Assembly (NCBI RefSeq): GCF_900105185.1
Contig: NZ_FNTJ01000003.1
Location: forward strand, 333,711-397,710
Reading direction: 5' to 3'
Origin: Pseudomonas saponiphila
GTDB lineage: Bacteria; Pseudomonadota; Gammaproteobacteria; Pseudomonadales; Pseudomonadaceae
Length of the DNA stretch: 64,000 nucleotides
The notes beneath the pieces were generated by a model that did not search any database, was not told the origin of the DNA, and worked only from the letters and a program-made list of their open reading frames with translations. Within the stretch, counting starts at the first letter, position 1, and each line of letters begins with the position of its first letter. A program made the position numbers and the translations under genes. Below are positions 50,963 through 59,861 of this stretch, one piece after another.

Positions 50963-51565
50963 ATGAAGCCATTGGAAGTGAATGGTGCTCTGATTGAGGG
51001 CACGCATGATGCCCTCATTGAGCTCCGTAACACCTATGGCGGAAGGCATGCGAATCAGTTGCTGCTGCATGTTGGTGATGCCCTCGTAGAGAGGTATCCC
51101 CTCATGCTCAGTGACATGCACACGACCCCTGATCCTGGCCTTGGAAAGATCGTCCCGATCAAGATTCGGATAAATGCTCATCAATACCCTCGGCTTGCCC
51201 ATGCCTACAACTCGATTGGGCGTGGGCTCAGGGGGGTTGCGATGATCAACTTACTGAATCGGCTCTACGTGATCGGCGAGAACGACCCTGGCCAGGTTGA
51301 AGCGATTATTCACGAGCGGATAAAAGGCTCATCGGCTCAGGCAGCAAACAATGCGATGGGGGCCCTTGAGGTTGGTTCCGTTTCCGCCAGCGCAATACAG
51401 AATGAACAACTTGCTGCGCGGTCGGATCAATTGACCGTTGATAACTTCAGCGAGGAAATCTTCATCACGGCGGTTCCTGCTGAACCATCAGAGACATCGG
51501 CTGGGGATTTGCTGACGGCTGATGATGATCCGCTGAACGGCCTTGGCTTGAACTTTAACTTTTGA
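50963..51565 (+). CDS. ParR-like adaptor, 200 aa
   Basis: ATG at 50963 with CCAGGAT just ahead (a TTG at 50948 overlapping the parM stop is an alternative). Residues about 62-100 (PIKIRINAHQYPRLAHAYNS, then GRGLRGVAMINLLNRLYVIG) have the strand-helix-helix pattern of ribbon-helix-helix partition proteins. The C-terminal part is acidic and probably flexible, as expected for the segment that contacts ParM. Its position directly after parM supports this. Confidence 0.68.
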   Translation: MKPLEVNGALIEGTHDALIELRNTYGGRHANQLLLHVGDALVERYPLMLSDMHTTPDPGLGKIVPIKIRINAHQYPRLAHAYNSIGRGLRGVAMINLLNRLYVIGENDPGQVEAIIHERIKGSSAQAANNAMGALEVGSVSASAIQNEQLAARSDQLTVDNFSEEIFITAVPAEPSETSAGDLLTADDDPLNGLGLNFNF

Positions 51566-51585
51566 GCTCTGCCGGAACGGCGACT

Positions 51586-51852
51586 TCACTGGATCGGCTT
51601 GGCAATCCAGAAATAGAGGTCGCCTTCCGCCCACAGCCCGACGATACAAGCCTGGCTGCCCCATCCCTCAAAGGCCTTCAGAGTCGCCGGTAATGCTGAA
51701 GAACCAACGCCGGTGACCAATGGCGGAATAACCGCCCCATAATCTCGGAGGTCAAATTCCGTGAGATCAAGACGGCCAACAACAGGTCTACCTGGGTGCT
51801 TGGAGCAGAGGCGGGTGAACGCCTCTACATTCAGGTCGCTTGCACCTGTCAC
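51586..51852 (-). CDS. Hypothetical small protein, 88 aa
   Basis: ATG at 51852 overlaps the upstream stop by four bases (ATGA). Alpha/beta (LDLTEFDLRDYGAVIPPLVT, CIVGLWAEGDLYFWIAKP). It converges on the ParR-like gene, with only 20 bases between the two stops. Function unknown. Confidence 0.6.
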   Translation of the reverse strand: MTGASDLNVEAFTRLCSKHPGRPVVGRLDLTEFDLRDYGAVIPPLVTGVGSSALPATLKAFEGWGSQACIVGLWAEGDLYFWIAKPIQ

Positions 51853-52304
51853 TCAACGTGGACCCAGAAGAACTCAGCACCACAAACGCTGAGGTCAAAG
51901 CTCGGCCGGTGCTTGGCCATCCAGTTCATTGCATAGGTGAAGAACCCCGCGTTGTCTGCGGTAAGCGGCACCATAGTGGTGTTAGCTACGCTCACCACCA
52001 CGAACTTGATCGAGAGCTTTTCTTTGTCGCTGGCATCTACTGTCACGCGAAATGTGAAGACAGACTTGTCATCAGATTTCGTTGCGGCGGATACGAGGGA
52101 GAGAAAATCTTGAACGCAGAGCGCACCACTAAAGCCTGGCTTCAGCTGTTTGGCCATCCGATCGAGGAAGGGGTTGTGATCGGCAGGCCAGCTGTGGACA
52201 TGGGTGTTGACCTCAAAAGCATCGGGCTCGTTGAGATAGCTGGTGTCGGTATCAATATCTTCCATCGATTTGGATTCTGGCTTCTTGGTAAACGAGTAGA
52301 TCAT
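51849..52304 (-). CDS. Hypothetical protein, 151 aa
   Basis: Start taken at ATG 52304 (MIYSFTKKPESKS) because AAGGCG lies six bases upstream; a TTG-started frame to 52403 would run over the element at 52321-52350. Beta-rich (VFTFRVTVDASDKEKLSIKF, VVVSVANTTMVPLTA). No family recognised. Confidence 0.6.
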   Translation of the reverse strand: MIYSFTKKPESKSMEDIDTDTSYLNEPDAFEVNTHVHSWPADHNPFLDRMAKQLKPGFSGALCVQDFLSLVSAATKSDDKSVFTFRVTVDASDKEKLSIKFVVVSVANTTMVPLTADNAGFFTYAMNWMAKHRPSFDLSVCGAEFFWVHVE

Positions 52305-52320
52305 TTTTTTCGCCTTGTAT

Positions 52321-52350
52321 CTGCTGGCACGCATTCCGAGGGTGGAAACT
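52321..52350 (+). promoter_or_regulatory. CTRCTGGCACGC promoter-like element, inverted copy 23
   Basis: CTGCTGGCACGC, 12 bases, GAAACT, then CGTTCCATCACC, read on the plus strand. It is a perfect match in the gap between two leftward genes but faces away from both starts. A transcript from it would be antisense to the genes at 52358-53810. Confidence 0.6.
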
Positions 52351-52357
52351 CGTTCCA

Positions 52358-52906
52358 TCACCTCACTACGGACCTGCGGAAAATCTTCATGTGTGAGAAC
52401 CAACCATCAGCAAGTATTTCAACCGCGTCACCGAGAATGGCTCCCTCGGCCGGCTCATGGATTGCAGGGTTGTACTTGGCAATCCTGGGAATCCTGAAAA
52501 TACCGAGCGTGTTGAGGTACTCGCCCACTGATGCCGTTTTGGCCTCGTCATACGAGGCAATGACATCAATGGCTTCCAAAACCATAACTTCAGATTCGGA
52601 ACACTCCACCCATGGGGTGAAAGGAAAGGGCGAGACCGGCACTTTCAGCCCCGGATACGCTTTCGCCAACATGGGGTTCAAGTCGGTCAGTGAGGCCAAC
52701 CGCTTCTCCACAGCAACAACGGTCAGTGACCATGGAAAAGGGTTGGCGATCTCGCCGGCTGTAGCAACCACCTCAGACGCGCCGCCGATTAGAGCCCCTG
52801 GCTGAAGCGCCTCACTCGTACAGCGGATCAGATTCCCTGTCGCATCGAGCACGTATGACGGGTAGATAGAGCCGTTTGAAGCAAAGTAAAGCTCACCTAC
52901 CATGTC
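52358..52906 (-). CDS. Hypothetical protein, 182 aa
   Basis: ATG at 52906 (MVGELYFASNGSIYPSYVLD), with a GTG at 52915 as alternative. Alpha/beta, with a PFTPWVECSESEVMVLEAID segment and a C-terminal domain. It overlaps the stop of the lipoprotein gene, so the two are co-translated. Function unknown. Confidence 0.62.
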   Translation of the reverse strand, partial: DMVGELYFASNGSIYPSYVLDATGNLIRCTSEALQPGALIGGASEVVATAGEIANPFPWSLTVVAVEKRLASLTDLNPMLAKAYPGLKVPVSPFPFTPWVECSESEVMVLEAIDVIASYDEAKTASVGEYLNTLGIFRIPRIAKYNPAIHEPAEGAILGDAVEILADGWFSHMKIFRRSVVR

Positions 52907-53810
52907 ATTCACCAAGCAGCAGATCAGCTAGTTCATCGGCAAAAATCTCGCCATAACTGCCACCGAATTCGGTCGGCAAGATTACGGTACCAATCTGAGG
53001 AACCTGCGCGATAACTTCCTGATCAATCTCAACACCTTGGGCCGATGCCATCATCGTCATAACCACACGAGGTGAAATGTGTCGCCCGGAAGCAAGCGGA
53101 ACAATGGCATCTACTACCTCACCATCAGGGTTCACGATGAATACGTTCATTGGAACAGAGTTCCAGTAATCGGAATTCTCATCGTTGAAACCCATTCTCT
53201 CCAGGTAAACCGAGTCCCCTCCGTTATGGATGTCGTCTTCAACACGCTTCAGATATGGTTTAAGCCATTCTTGCTGCGACAGGAATCCATCCGAAGGGAA
53301 CCGAGTGTAAGGAGACACGATGTAGCGGTCAGTGCAATTCTGCCAGAAGGCCATGCAACCGAGCTTGCTGTCCGGTTTAAGGCCAAGACCAGAAGTTTCA
53401 GCATGGCGCTCCTTCAACTGACGCGGGAACGAGTCAACTTGGACAAAGTTGATCTCGAAGTCCATGCCTGCAACCTTGCGAGCATCGGATAGGCCTTTGA
53501 AAAAGGCTGCGAAACGACCTTGACGGTCAACCGAACCGCTTCGGCCTTTATCAGACCATACGTTGCCCGTGACATACACCTGCCAGCCGTCCGCATCTGA
53601 TGCTTCAAAGTTTACTACGTGCATCTCTGTCGTTTCTTCGTAAAGACCATCCCCTTTGTATGAAATCGAAATGGATTCTTCGTGAGGTAGAACGAACTCG
53701 ATGCCAGGGTAAGGCTTGTCAATATGGGTGTAAGAACTCTTCTCGTCTTCCGCAGATCCGCAGGCCGAAAGAGTCAGCAGAGACATGATCACAAAAATTG
53801 AGCGCTTCAT
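52905..53810 (-). CDS. Lipoprotein, 301 aa
   Basis: ATG at 53810. Signal peptide with lipobox LSAC (Cys about residue 17). The mature part is alpha/beta: a GIEFVLPHEESISISYKGDG start, a KLGCMAFWQNCTDRYIVSPY Cys pair, and a C-terminal SVPMNVFIVNPDGEVVDAIV strand region that hints at a thioredoxin-like fold. No catalytic CxxC is seen. It heads a four-gene leftward unit. Confidence 0.68.
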   Translation of the reverse strand: MKRSIFVIMSLLTLSACGSAEDEKSSYTHIDKPYPGIEFVLPHEESISISYKGDGLYEETTEMHVVNFEASDADGWQVYVTGNVWSDKGRSGSVDRQGRFAAFFKGLSDARKVAGMDFEINFVQVDSFPRQLKERHAETSGLGLKPDSKLGCMAFWQNCTDRYIVSPYTRFPSDGFLSQQEWLKPYLKRVEDDIHNGGDSVYLERMGFNDENSDYWNSVPMNVFIVNPDGEVVDAIVPLASGRHISPRVVMTMMASAQGVEIDQEVIAQVPQIGTVILPTEFGGSYGEIFADELADLLLGE

Positions 53811-53863
53811 TTTCGGTTCCTAATTTTGTTACCCAAGTACAACGTAACGGGGTAATCCAGAAA

Positions 53864-53889
53864 ATCAAACGGGCCGCGAACGGCCCGTT
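53864..53889 (-). terminator. Terminator after the conjugation operon
   Basis: AACGGGCCG and CGGCCCGTT form a 9-bp stem with a CGAA loop; read leftward it is followed by TGATTTTC. It lies 26 bases beyond the stop of the TraG-like gene. Confidence 0.65.
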
Positions 53890-53914
53890 GTTATTACTGA
53901 TGGGTATAGATGTG

Positions 53915-55999
53915 TCAAGAAGTCCCGCCTGCCGGCCCACTTGGACTTCCGCCACCGCCCCCTGAAGGGCCGCTGGCTGAAGGACCAGGTGAGGTTGGTC
54001 TCGGCGGCACAAGGTTCGCGCTTCCGCCTGCACCTGGTCGACCTCCCCTTTGGGGTTGAGGTGCCTGGGCTGCTGCGGTACGAATAGTGCCGATCACGCT
54101 TGTTGACGACGCCCCAGCCGCATTTCCTGAGTATCTCATTGCGCCAGAAGCTGCTTTTGAGCCAGATGCTATTTTGCTAGCGGCACCAACAGCCCGTCCT
54201 GCCGGTGCCGCAAATTTCATCACAGCTCCAATTGCACCAGCTGCCGCAAGAAAGGAAGCGCCTGCTCCACCAGATGGTGAGAAGCCGCTCATACCCTTAA
54301 CGTCATCCCAGATAAGCATTTTGGCGATGATCACCTCAATCACAGTGATCGAGATAAGCACTACAACCTTTACTGTTGCCGATGCAATTTCTAACGCGCC
54401 ATTATCACGAATATTACCGATCGTGTAGACCAGTTGCATACGGTTTGTGTTGGCAATCAGGTCCGCGCCCATCGAGAGGAAAGCATCGTTAATGAGGACT
54501 ACGGTAAATGCAAAAGCGACGAGCTTCACGTAGCTAATGAGTATTTTCGTTCCCAAAAAAACTGACATTGTAATGAAGATTGGCAAAGTAGTAATTAGGC
54601 CTGCCAATAGCATCGACATAGAGCTTAGAAAGAATGGCATCTTATACTGAAGCAAGAATTCGAATATCTTCTCGCCCATTGTGATGATGGCATCCATCGT
54701 TTCATCAATTGTCTCTTGATAGCCAGTTTGTACGCTTTGCTGTGATTGCGAGTTTAAAGCCTGTGCCTCGTCATTTGTTCGCAAAGCTTCTGCACGCTTC
54801 AGCATGGCATCGTTCTGGAGTGCGAGATCTTCCAGTGCGCGAGTTTCAGCATATTCAGCAGGGCGGTTGGCAAGCTCGGGATTTGCCGCCCAGCCTTTGC
54901 GGTACTCAGCAACTGCCAAGTTGGTTATCTCAAATGCTTCTTCGCAGGTGTTGGGGTAGAAAGCATGATTTTTGGATGCATTGCCGGAACTCGGGGCTTG
55001 AGCTAATTCTGGCTGAAGATACTTGCCGCCGTCATGTGTTGCGCCGTTGAAATATTTATCGCCAGTTGCAGTCGCGTTAAACTTTGCTCGCCAGAATTGC
55101 TCTGTCGGAACCATAAACCCTTGAGGATATTTCCTTGATACATCATCAAATGGATCTAGTTCGGGCGGAATTGCCTTCAACTTTGCTTTTGCCTCACTTA
55201 CAGTGTCTGAAACATTCCATGCCTCCCAGGCGGCACCTACGCCAGAGCCAGCGGCAATAACATTTCTGCCGACCCATCCAAACAGGATTTTGTCTGCTAC
55301 GAAGTTATCGCCAACCGTCGACCCTTTTCCGTAGAATTCGTCGGAGGCCTGAGATCGTCCTGCCTGAAATGCCTCTAGCAACTCCAGATCGCTTTGTTTC
55401 CAACCTATGCCTGACCCTCCAAGCAAACCAACGTGACCCATTAACTTAACATCGGAGTCAGTTGTTGCGGTGTTCATTACGGCTCGCGTGCAATTATTAA
55501 CATAGGTTATATATAGTTCTTCAAGTGGCGTATCCGCCCACATTGAACCTACCTTTGCCGTATTCATTTCGTAAGCCACAAGAAGACCAACCTGACGTGA
55601 TTCCTGATCACTTCCGGCGGCCGAATCAATTGCCGACTTAAACAGTTTATAAACGCTGGCACCGATTCCGTAGGACCACACAGAACCGTTCGCCATTTTC
55701 ACGTTTGCTGGCAAGGTTACTCCGGGCAGCACTGCGGTTGCTCTGCTGGAGGCTGATAGCAGCACTGCGATAAAGGCGAGTAGAGCTGCCCCGCCAAGGA
55801 AGGTCCTGCCTTTATCCGTAGGAAGCTTTGCCGCATTGAAGGCGAACCAGACCAGTCCAGCCGGAAATACGAACTTGGCCGCAGCGTTCGTCAGTGCTGT
55901 GTGGTATGGAAGCCACTGAGCAATATAAAAGGCTGTCAACTCCAAGAAATGCGAGGCTAGGGCCTTAATGAGGCCTAGATTGGCAATTGGATCATCCAT
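53915..55999 (-). CDS. TraG-like mating-pair protein, 694 aa
   Basis: ATG at 55999, three bases after the TraH-like stop. Hydrophobic segments near residues 40-60 and 68-85, then a large periplasmic-type domain with CTRAVMNTATT and NTCEEAFEITNLAV. Four or five more helices follow at about 450-590 (FFLSSMSMLLAGLITTLPIF, VVVLISITVIEVIIAKMLIW). The tail is Gly/Ser/Pro-rich. Topology and position fit the N-terminal part of F-type TraG, which assembles pili and stabilises mating pairs. F TraG is longer, so the C-terminal entry-exclusion part seems absent. Confidence 0.75.
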   Translation of the reverse strand: MDDPIANLGLIKALASHFLELTAFYIAQWLPYHTALTNAAAKFVFPAGLVWFAFNAAKLPTDKGRTFLGGAALLAFIAVLLSASSRATAVLPGVTLPANVKMANGSVWSYGIGASVYKLFKSAIDSAAGSDQESRQVGLLVAYEMNTAKVGSMWADTPLEELYITYVNNCTRAVMNTATTDSDVKLMGHVGLLGGSGIGWKQSDLELLEAFQAGRSQASDEFYGKGSTVGDNFVADKILFGWVGRNVIAAGSGVGAAWEAWNVSDTVSEAKAKLKAIPPELDPFDDVSRKYPQGFMVPTEQFWRAKFNATATGDKYFNGATHDGGKYLQPELAQAPSSGNASKNHAFYPNTCEEAFEITNLAVAEYRKGWAANPELANRPAEYAETRALEDLALQNDAMLKRAEALRTNDEAQALNSQSQQSVQTGYQETIDETMDAIITMGEKIFEFLLQYKMPFFLSSMSMLLAGLITTLPIFITMSVFLGTKILISYVKLVAFAFTVVLINDAFLSMGADLIANTNRMQLVYTIGNIRDNGALEIASATVKVVVLISITVIEVIIAKMLIWDDVKGMSGFSPSGGAGASFLAAAGAIGAVMKFAAPAGRAVGAASKIASGSKAASGAMRYSGNAAGASSTSVIGTIRTAAAQAPQPQRGGRPGAGGSANLVPPRPTSPGPSASGPSGGGGGSPSGPAGGTS

Positions 56000-56001
56000 C
56001 C

Positions 56002-57453
56002 TTATTTACCCATCGAGTTGGCAATAGATTGCAGAGCCATTGAACGCTCGCGGTCTGCCTGAATTTTGGCTCGAACCAGGTCTATTTCTTTCCGCATCAA
56101 AGAAATGGAGTTCCCGTATTGGTTCACCTTTCTATCACTGAGGTATTGCTGGTCTGCTTGGTTCGCAAGTCCAGAGTAAACACCAGCTTCAACCTTTGCT
56201 GCGATGATCTCCAATTCTTTCAGCATTGATAGAGTTGAAAGCTGTTGAATTGCGAGTTGTGCTTGCCCTGGGCTTTTCAGGGCTAGCTCCTTCATAAAAA
56301 GTAGCTCTTCCCGGCTGATCACAATGTCAGCGCGATTGACTAGATTTTTGTATTCAGGAGTTGTAGTGAACGTGTTGGGGTCGGACTCATATACTGCCTT
56401 CATCAAACCCATGTGTTCTTCTGTAATCTGCTTCGACATCTTTTCGATGCTTACAGCTCGCGGTTTAACTTCTTCAGAGCCGTCATCCTGAATAATGAAG
56501 GTTGGCAGAAGCTTGGCGTACTTTTTGATGTCCTTACAGTTCATCTCAGATGCGCCGAGTATCAAAGGTGTTGTCCCATCTGCGGGGTCAACATCGACAC
56601 AGCTTTTACCAGGCAGGGCAGTCGGCGTGCCTGGCGCACCAGTTCCTGTACCCGTCCCACCAGTTCCTGTGCCTGTTCCCCCGGCACCTGTGCCGCTTGT
56701 GGCGCTTCGGGGCTTGATGAACCCGCCTGTTGCGCTACTTACAGTTCCCATCAATGAACTTGCCCGCGCAGTGACAGTATTTTTTGCATTGGACATGACG
56801 CTAATCAGTGATTCCTGAATACCATCGCCAGCCATACATTTAGGGTCTTTGAAACCAGCATTTGCCGTACAGTCAGCTTCTGCTACGGCTTGCATCTTCT
56901 CTTCGTGCGACCTGTCCGCAAGGTTACGAACGCCAGAACAAGTCATGTTCGAGAGGTCGAGCCCGAATTGACCGACCATGTTCAATTCGTCGATCACCGA
57001 TTTAACTGCCGGCTGGCTGTAGGCGAGGTACATGATTGCCAGAGTAGGGGCCTGGGCTATGAACTCTTCAACCATCCCAGCGTATTGGCCAAGTTGGCCG
57101 TCAATGATGCTCCCCAAGTTCATGCCGTCGCAGCCAAAACCAACTTGCGTAGACCCGTATGCTCCCACTGCTTCGAAGGAGCTTTGCTGCCAGGGCTGGA
57201 AGGTATTGAAACCATCGCTAGCATTGAGACCGCCGCCAGTGCTTGTGGCGCTACCTTTCAGCTTCACACCAAACAGACCTGTGACATCCTCCATCCGGCG
57301 GGACCAAGGGCTGTCAGCGTCGTTGCTATCTACGGTGTCACGTTCACTCGGCAAACTCGTCCCTTTATCGACGATTTCAACTGCGAAACTGTGAGCCGAA
57401 AAAGTAATCGAAAGGGCGGCCATAACCGCATAGGAAATCTTCGACAGTTTCAT
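56002..57453 (-). CDS. TraH-like conjugation protein, 483 aa
   Basis: ATG at 57453. Signal peptide of about 24 residues (MKLSKISYAVMAALSITFSA). VGFGCDGMNLGSIIDGQLGQ and LNMVGQFGLDLSNMTC match the layout of F-type TraH: a Cys-bearing GCDG segment, a hydrophobic helix, then a second Cys. A Gly/Thr-rich spacer near 260-280 precedes a helical C-terminal half. In F, TraH acts with TraF in pilus extension. The gene lies between TraF- and TraG-like genes, as in F. Confidence 0.78.
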   Translation of the reverse strand: MKLSKISYAVMAALSITFSAHSFAVEIVDKGTSLPSERDTVDSNDADSPWSRRMEDVTGLFGVKLKGSATSTGGGLNASDGFNTFQPWQQSSFEAVGAYGSTQVGFGCDGMNLGSIIDGQLGQYAGMVEEFIAQAPTLAIMYLAYSQPAVKSVIDELNMVGQFGLDLSNMTCSGVRNLADRSHEEKMQAVAEADCTANAGFKDPKCMAGDGIQESLISVMSNAKNTVTARASSLMGTVSSATGGFIKPRSATSGTGAGGTGTGTGGTGTGTGAPGTPTALPGKSCVDVDPADGTTPLILGASEMNCKDIKKYAKLLPTFIIQDDGSEEVKPRAVSIEKMSKQITEEHMGLMKAVYESDPNTFTTTPEYKNLVNRADIVISREELLFMKELALKSPGQAQLAIQQLSTLSMLKELEIIAAKVEAGVYSGLANQADQQYLSDRKVNQYGNSISLMRKEIDLVRAKIQADRERSMALQSIANSMGK

Positions 57454-57455
57454 GC

Positions 57456-58388
57456 TTACTTCTCCGCCTTTGCGATCTGGGTTGCCCGAGCTGCGTATGT
57501 CATCGCCAGGAGGCGAGTCTCAACCTGGTTTAGTGTTCTGTTGCCGAGGATTGTTTCGCGCTTCTTGGTTGGCAAATGGTCAACCCATGTCACCGGCCAG
57601 GAGCGGATACCTTGCTGCTGAACTTTGGCTACTTCTGATGGCGAAAGAATTCTGCCCCTCAAACCACGCGAACCAACCTTGGCGATGAAAGCCTCTTGAT
57701 TGTTGTCGAGCTGAAAGACCCTGATACTCAATGTCGGATAGCGCTTCTGAAGCTTCTCAACAGCGCCTAGATATCTGTCACACACCGGGCAGGTAGATTC
57801 AATGAAGATCGATACGCTAAGGTTCTTGGTGTCGAGATTCTTCAGTGCCTTTTGCGCGTCTTGGGCAGCTTCAAGACCATTGATGTTCTGAAGGTCTTGG
57901 TTCTCCCACATGGCAACCTGGTACAACGAAGCAGACTGCTTGTACTCCCCCCATGTCTGATCCATATACTTCACAGCAGCAGCGGCGGCTTCAGGGCTTT
58001 GCTCCAACTGGAGACGGATCATTGCCGATGGCGTGCCCGGCTGGAAATTGAATTCGAGCCCCTTAGCATTGGTGATCCGCATTGGGGCATTCGGATTTTT
58101 CTTGGCCTGCTTGTTGATGGTTGAACAGTTCTCAAGCCATTTCATGTTCTGGCAGTCGAGGATGTTCGGGAGCTTCGCCAGCTCCTGTTCTTCCTTCTCC
58201 ACCTCCCGCTCTTTCACGGTAAGCAATGCATCGGCCAGTGCATCGCTCAGCATGTCTTGTGTCGACTTTGCGTTCGATACAGCGCTTGTGGCATTCATAA
58301 CAAGACCGCCGGCAACAAATGCAACGGCCAATCCCGCTTTAGAGCCGAGGAATGTAAGGTTCATTTTCTTAGGTGCTTCACTGCTCAT
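57456..58388 (-). CDS. TraF-like thioredoxin-fold conjugation protein, 310 aa
   Basis: ATG at 58388. Membrane anchor at residues 18-33, a charged coiled-coil region (VKEREVEKEEQELAKL), then a thioredoxin-like domain with CPVC at 200-203 followed by RYLGAVEKLQKRYPTLSIRV. This matches the TraF/TrbB group of F-type systems. Many TraF proteins lack a CxxC; here it is present, so disulfide isomerase activity on TraH, TraG or TrbC partners is plausible. Confidence 0.78.
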   Translation of the reverse strand: MSSEAPKKMNLTFLGSKAGLAVAFVAGGLVMNATSAVSNAKSTQDMLSDALADALLTVKEREVEKEEQELAKLPNILDCQNMKWLENCSTINKQAKKNPNAPMRITNAKGLEFNFQPGTPSAMIRLQLEQSPEAAAAAVKYMDQTWGEYKQSASLYQVAMWENQDLQNINGLEAAQDAQKALKNLDTKNLSVSIFIESTCPVCDRYLGAVEKLQKRYPTLSIRVFQLDNNQEAFIAKVGSRGLRGRILSPSEVAKVQQQGIRSWPVTWVDHLPTKKRETILGNRTLNQVETRLLAMTYAARATQIAKAEK

Positions 58389-59200
58389 TCCATAATCCTC
58401 GCAAGCTCTGTGTTCAGCAGATTGGGTCCAGTTACCGCAATTTTCTTTCCGTCGGTCGTCGTGAGTACGATGGATGGCGTCCTTCTGACGCCCATCTTCA
58501 CCGCACTTTCGCCATTCCAGTCGGGCTCGAATCCGATGAGATTCTTAGGTTCTTTATCTGGTGGACTGTTCTTGCCGGGCTTCCACGTCCGCTGGTCAAG
58601 CACCATGAAATACTTGAAGCCGACTGCTTCTGGGTATCGGCCTTTGATGACTGGCTCCATGCTGGCAACCTGGTCAGCGAAATCGAGTTCGCCACTTACG
58701 AACACGTTCACAACGACTTTGGGTTCCGTGTCCCCATCCAAGCTGTTGAACCGCGCATTTCTCTGCTGATATTCCCGGTAGAAGCGTTCAGCTGCCGCCC
58801 GATCTTCCGGTGTAGGCAGGGCTGATTTGCCCCCGATAGTTGGCACTGAACCGCCTTCCTGAACAGCCAGTTGTCGTCGAACATTTTCAAGCATCGCCGC
58901 AGCGCCCTTGTGGCCACGTTTTGCGGCGGCCTCAAAGAACTGTGCTGCCTTCTTCAAGTGGCCTTCATATTCAGGCGACTTAATCAGCAACTGCCCCAGA
59001 TGAAACATCGCATCGACATTCCCGTCTTTTGCCTCTGGGAGCAAATAGGCCCATGCCTCTTTCTTTTCATTCTTCAAGGCGTGCATGAGGCCAATCCCAA
59101 CCTTTTCTTGGGATGTCAGTTCTTCTTCCGCTGCCAGGGCATGCATGCTGCTAGTTAGCAGCAACGCGATCGCCAAGTGCTGAATTTCGTTCCTTTTCAT
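58385..59200 (-). CDS. TrbC-like protein with Sel1-like repeats, 271 aa
   Basis: ATG at 59200; signal peptide to about residue 23 (ALLLTSSMHALA). Residues 50-105 look like Sel1 helical repeats (DAMFHLGQLLI, AAQFFEAAAKRGHKGAAAML). The C-terminal half (VVVNVFVSGELDFADQVASM, then VRRTPSIVLTTTDGKKIAVT) resembles the thioredoxin-like fold of TrbC pilus-assembly proteins. It overlaps its neighbours at both ends, consistent with coupled translation. Confidence 0.65.
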   Translation of the reverse strand: MKRNEIQHLAIALLLTSSMHALAAEEELTSQEKVGIGLMHALKNEKKEAWAYLLPEAKDGNVDAMFHLGQLLIKSPEYEGHLKKAAQFFEAAAKRGHKGAAAMLENVRRQLAVQEGGSVPTIGGKSALPTPEDRAAAERFYREYQQRNARFNSLDGDTEPKVVVNVFVSGELDFADQVASMEPVIKGRYPEAVGFKYFMVLDQRTWKPGKNSPPDKEPKNLIGFEPDWNGESAVKMGVRRTPSIVLTTTDGKKIAVTGPNLLNTELARIME

Positions 59201-59861
59201 ACTTTCTCTTGAAGCTGGAGAGGTATTTGTTTCTGACTGATGGAGTTTTGCTGTGGTAATAGCCGGCAGCCTCTACGTCGCCAACGTGATACTGCCTTTT
59301 CAGGTTCGCGATGTGCCTAGCCGCATAGCCAAGGTTGAATGACGGATCGAACCATTTCTGGATCGAGGCCTTACCTTGGCCGTGATAGCGGTAGTTGATC
59401 TGCGCAATTCCAATGTCTGTATTCAGTAGCCAGATCCGACGGATGCGCGCTTCCCCGCGGCGAACCTCCTTCCCTGTGTCCTGGCGGACTGCGAGCATCG
59501 ATTTGCTCATCACCTTTCTGCCGCGCTGGTACGAATTAAGGAACGCGGTGGCGCTGGCCCTGCTCGGGAAGAATCGCCGAATAACACGGCCACCTTCAGG
59601 AGGGCTGATCTTCACCAGCCACGGGGCCTTGGTGAGACTCCATAGGGCGTTTACTGCTTTTGCTTTGCTCTCGAAGTGGAAGCCTTCGCCGTCGGCATTG
59701 AAGGTCCATGGCTTCTTGTTCGACTCTTGCTGGGCAATAGCGCGAAGAACGTACGGGTCGACGCCATGATTACGGGCTTGCCGATCGATGATCGGATCGT
59801 AGACAGACGCAATTGCGGCCTGACAGAAGGCACCCAGCAGAAGACCAGTAATCAACCTCAC
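59151..59861 (-). CDS. Lytic transglycosylase of the transfer apparatus, 236 aa
   Basis: ATG at 59861; signal peptide of about 19 residues. SLT-type core: VLRAIAQQESNKKPWTFNAD with likely catalytic Glu46, then NTDIGIAQINYRYHGQG, and an aromatic GYAARHIANL segment. Such VirB1-like enzymes open the cell wall for the secretion channel. An inserted stretch at residues 60-130 between the motifs is longer than in minimal SLT domains. Confidence 0.85.
   Translation of the reverse strand: MRLITGLLLGAFCQAAIASVYDPIIDRQARNHGVDPYVLRAIAQQESNKKPWTFNADGEGFHFESKAKAVNALWSLTKAPWLVKISPPEGGRVIRRFFPSRASATAFLNSYQRGRKVMSKSMLAVRQDTGKEVRRGEARIRRIWLLNTDIGIAQINYRYHGQGKASIQKWFDPSFNLGYAARHIANLKRQYHVGDVEAAGYYHSKTPSVRNKYLSSFKRKYEKERNSALGDRVAAN

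Noticed and set aside
51840..52805. Rightward frame of 321 codons overlapping the inverted promoter-like element
   Set aside because: The leftward proteins on the opposite strand look genuine and are translationally coupled. The rightward frame has no ribosome site near a start following the element.
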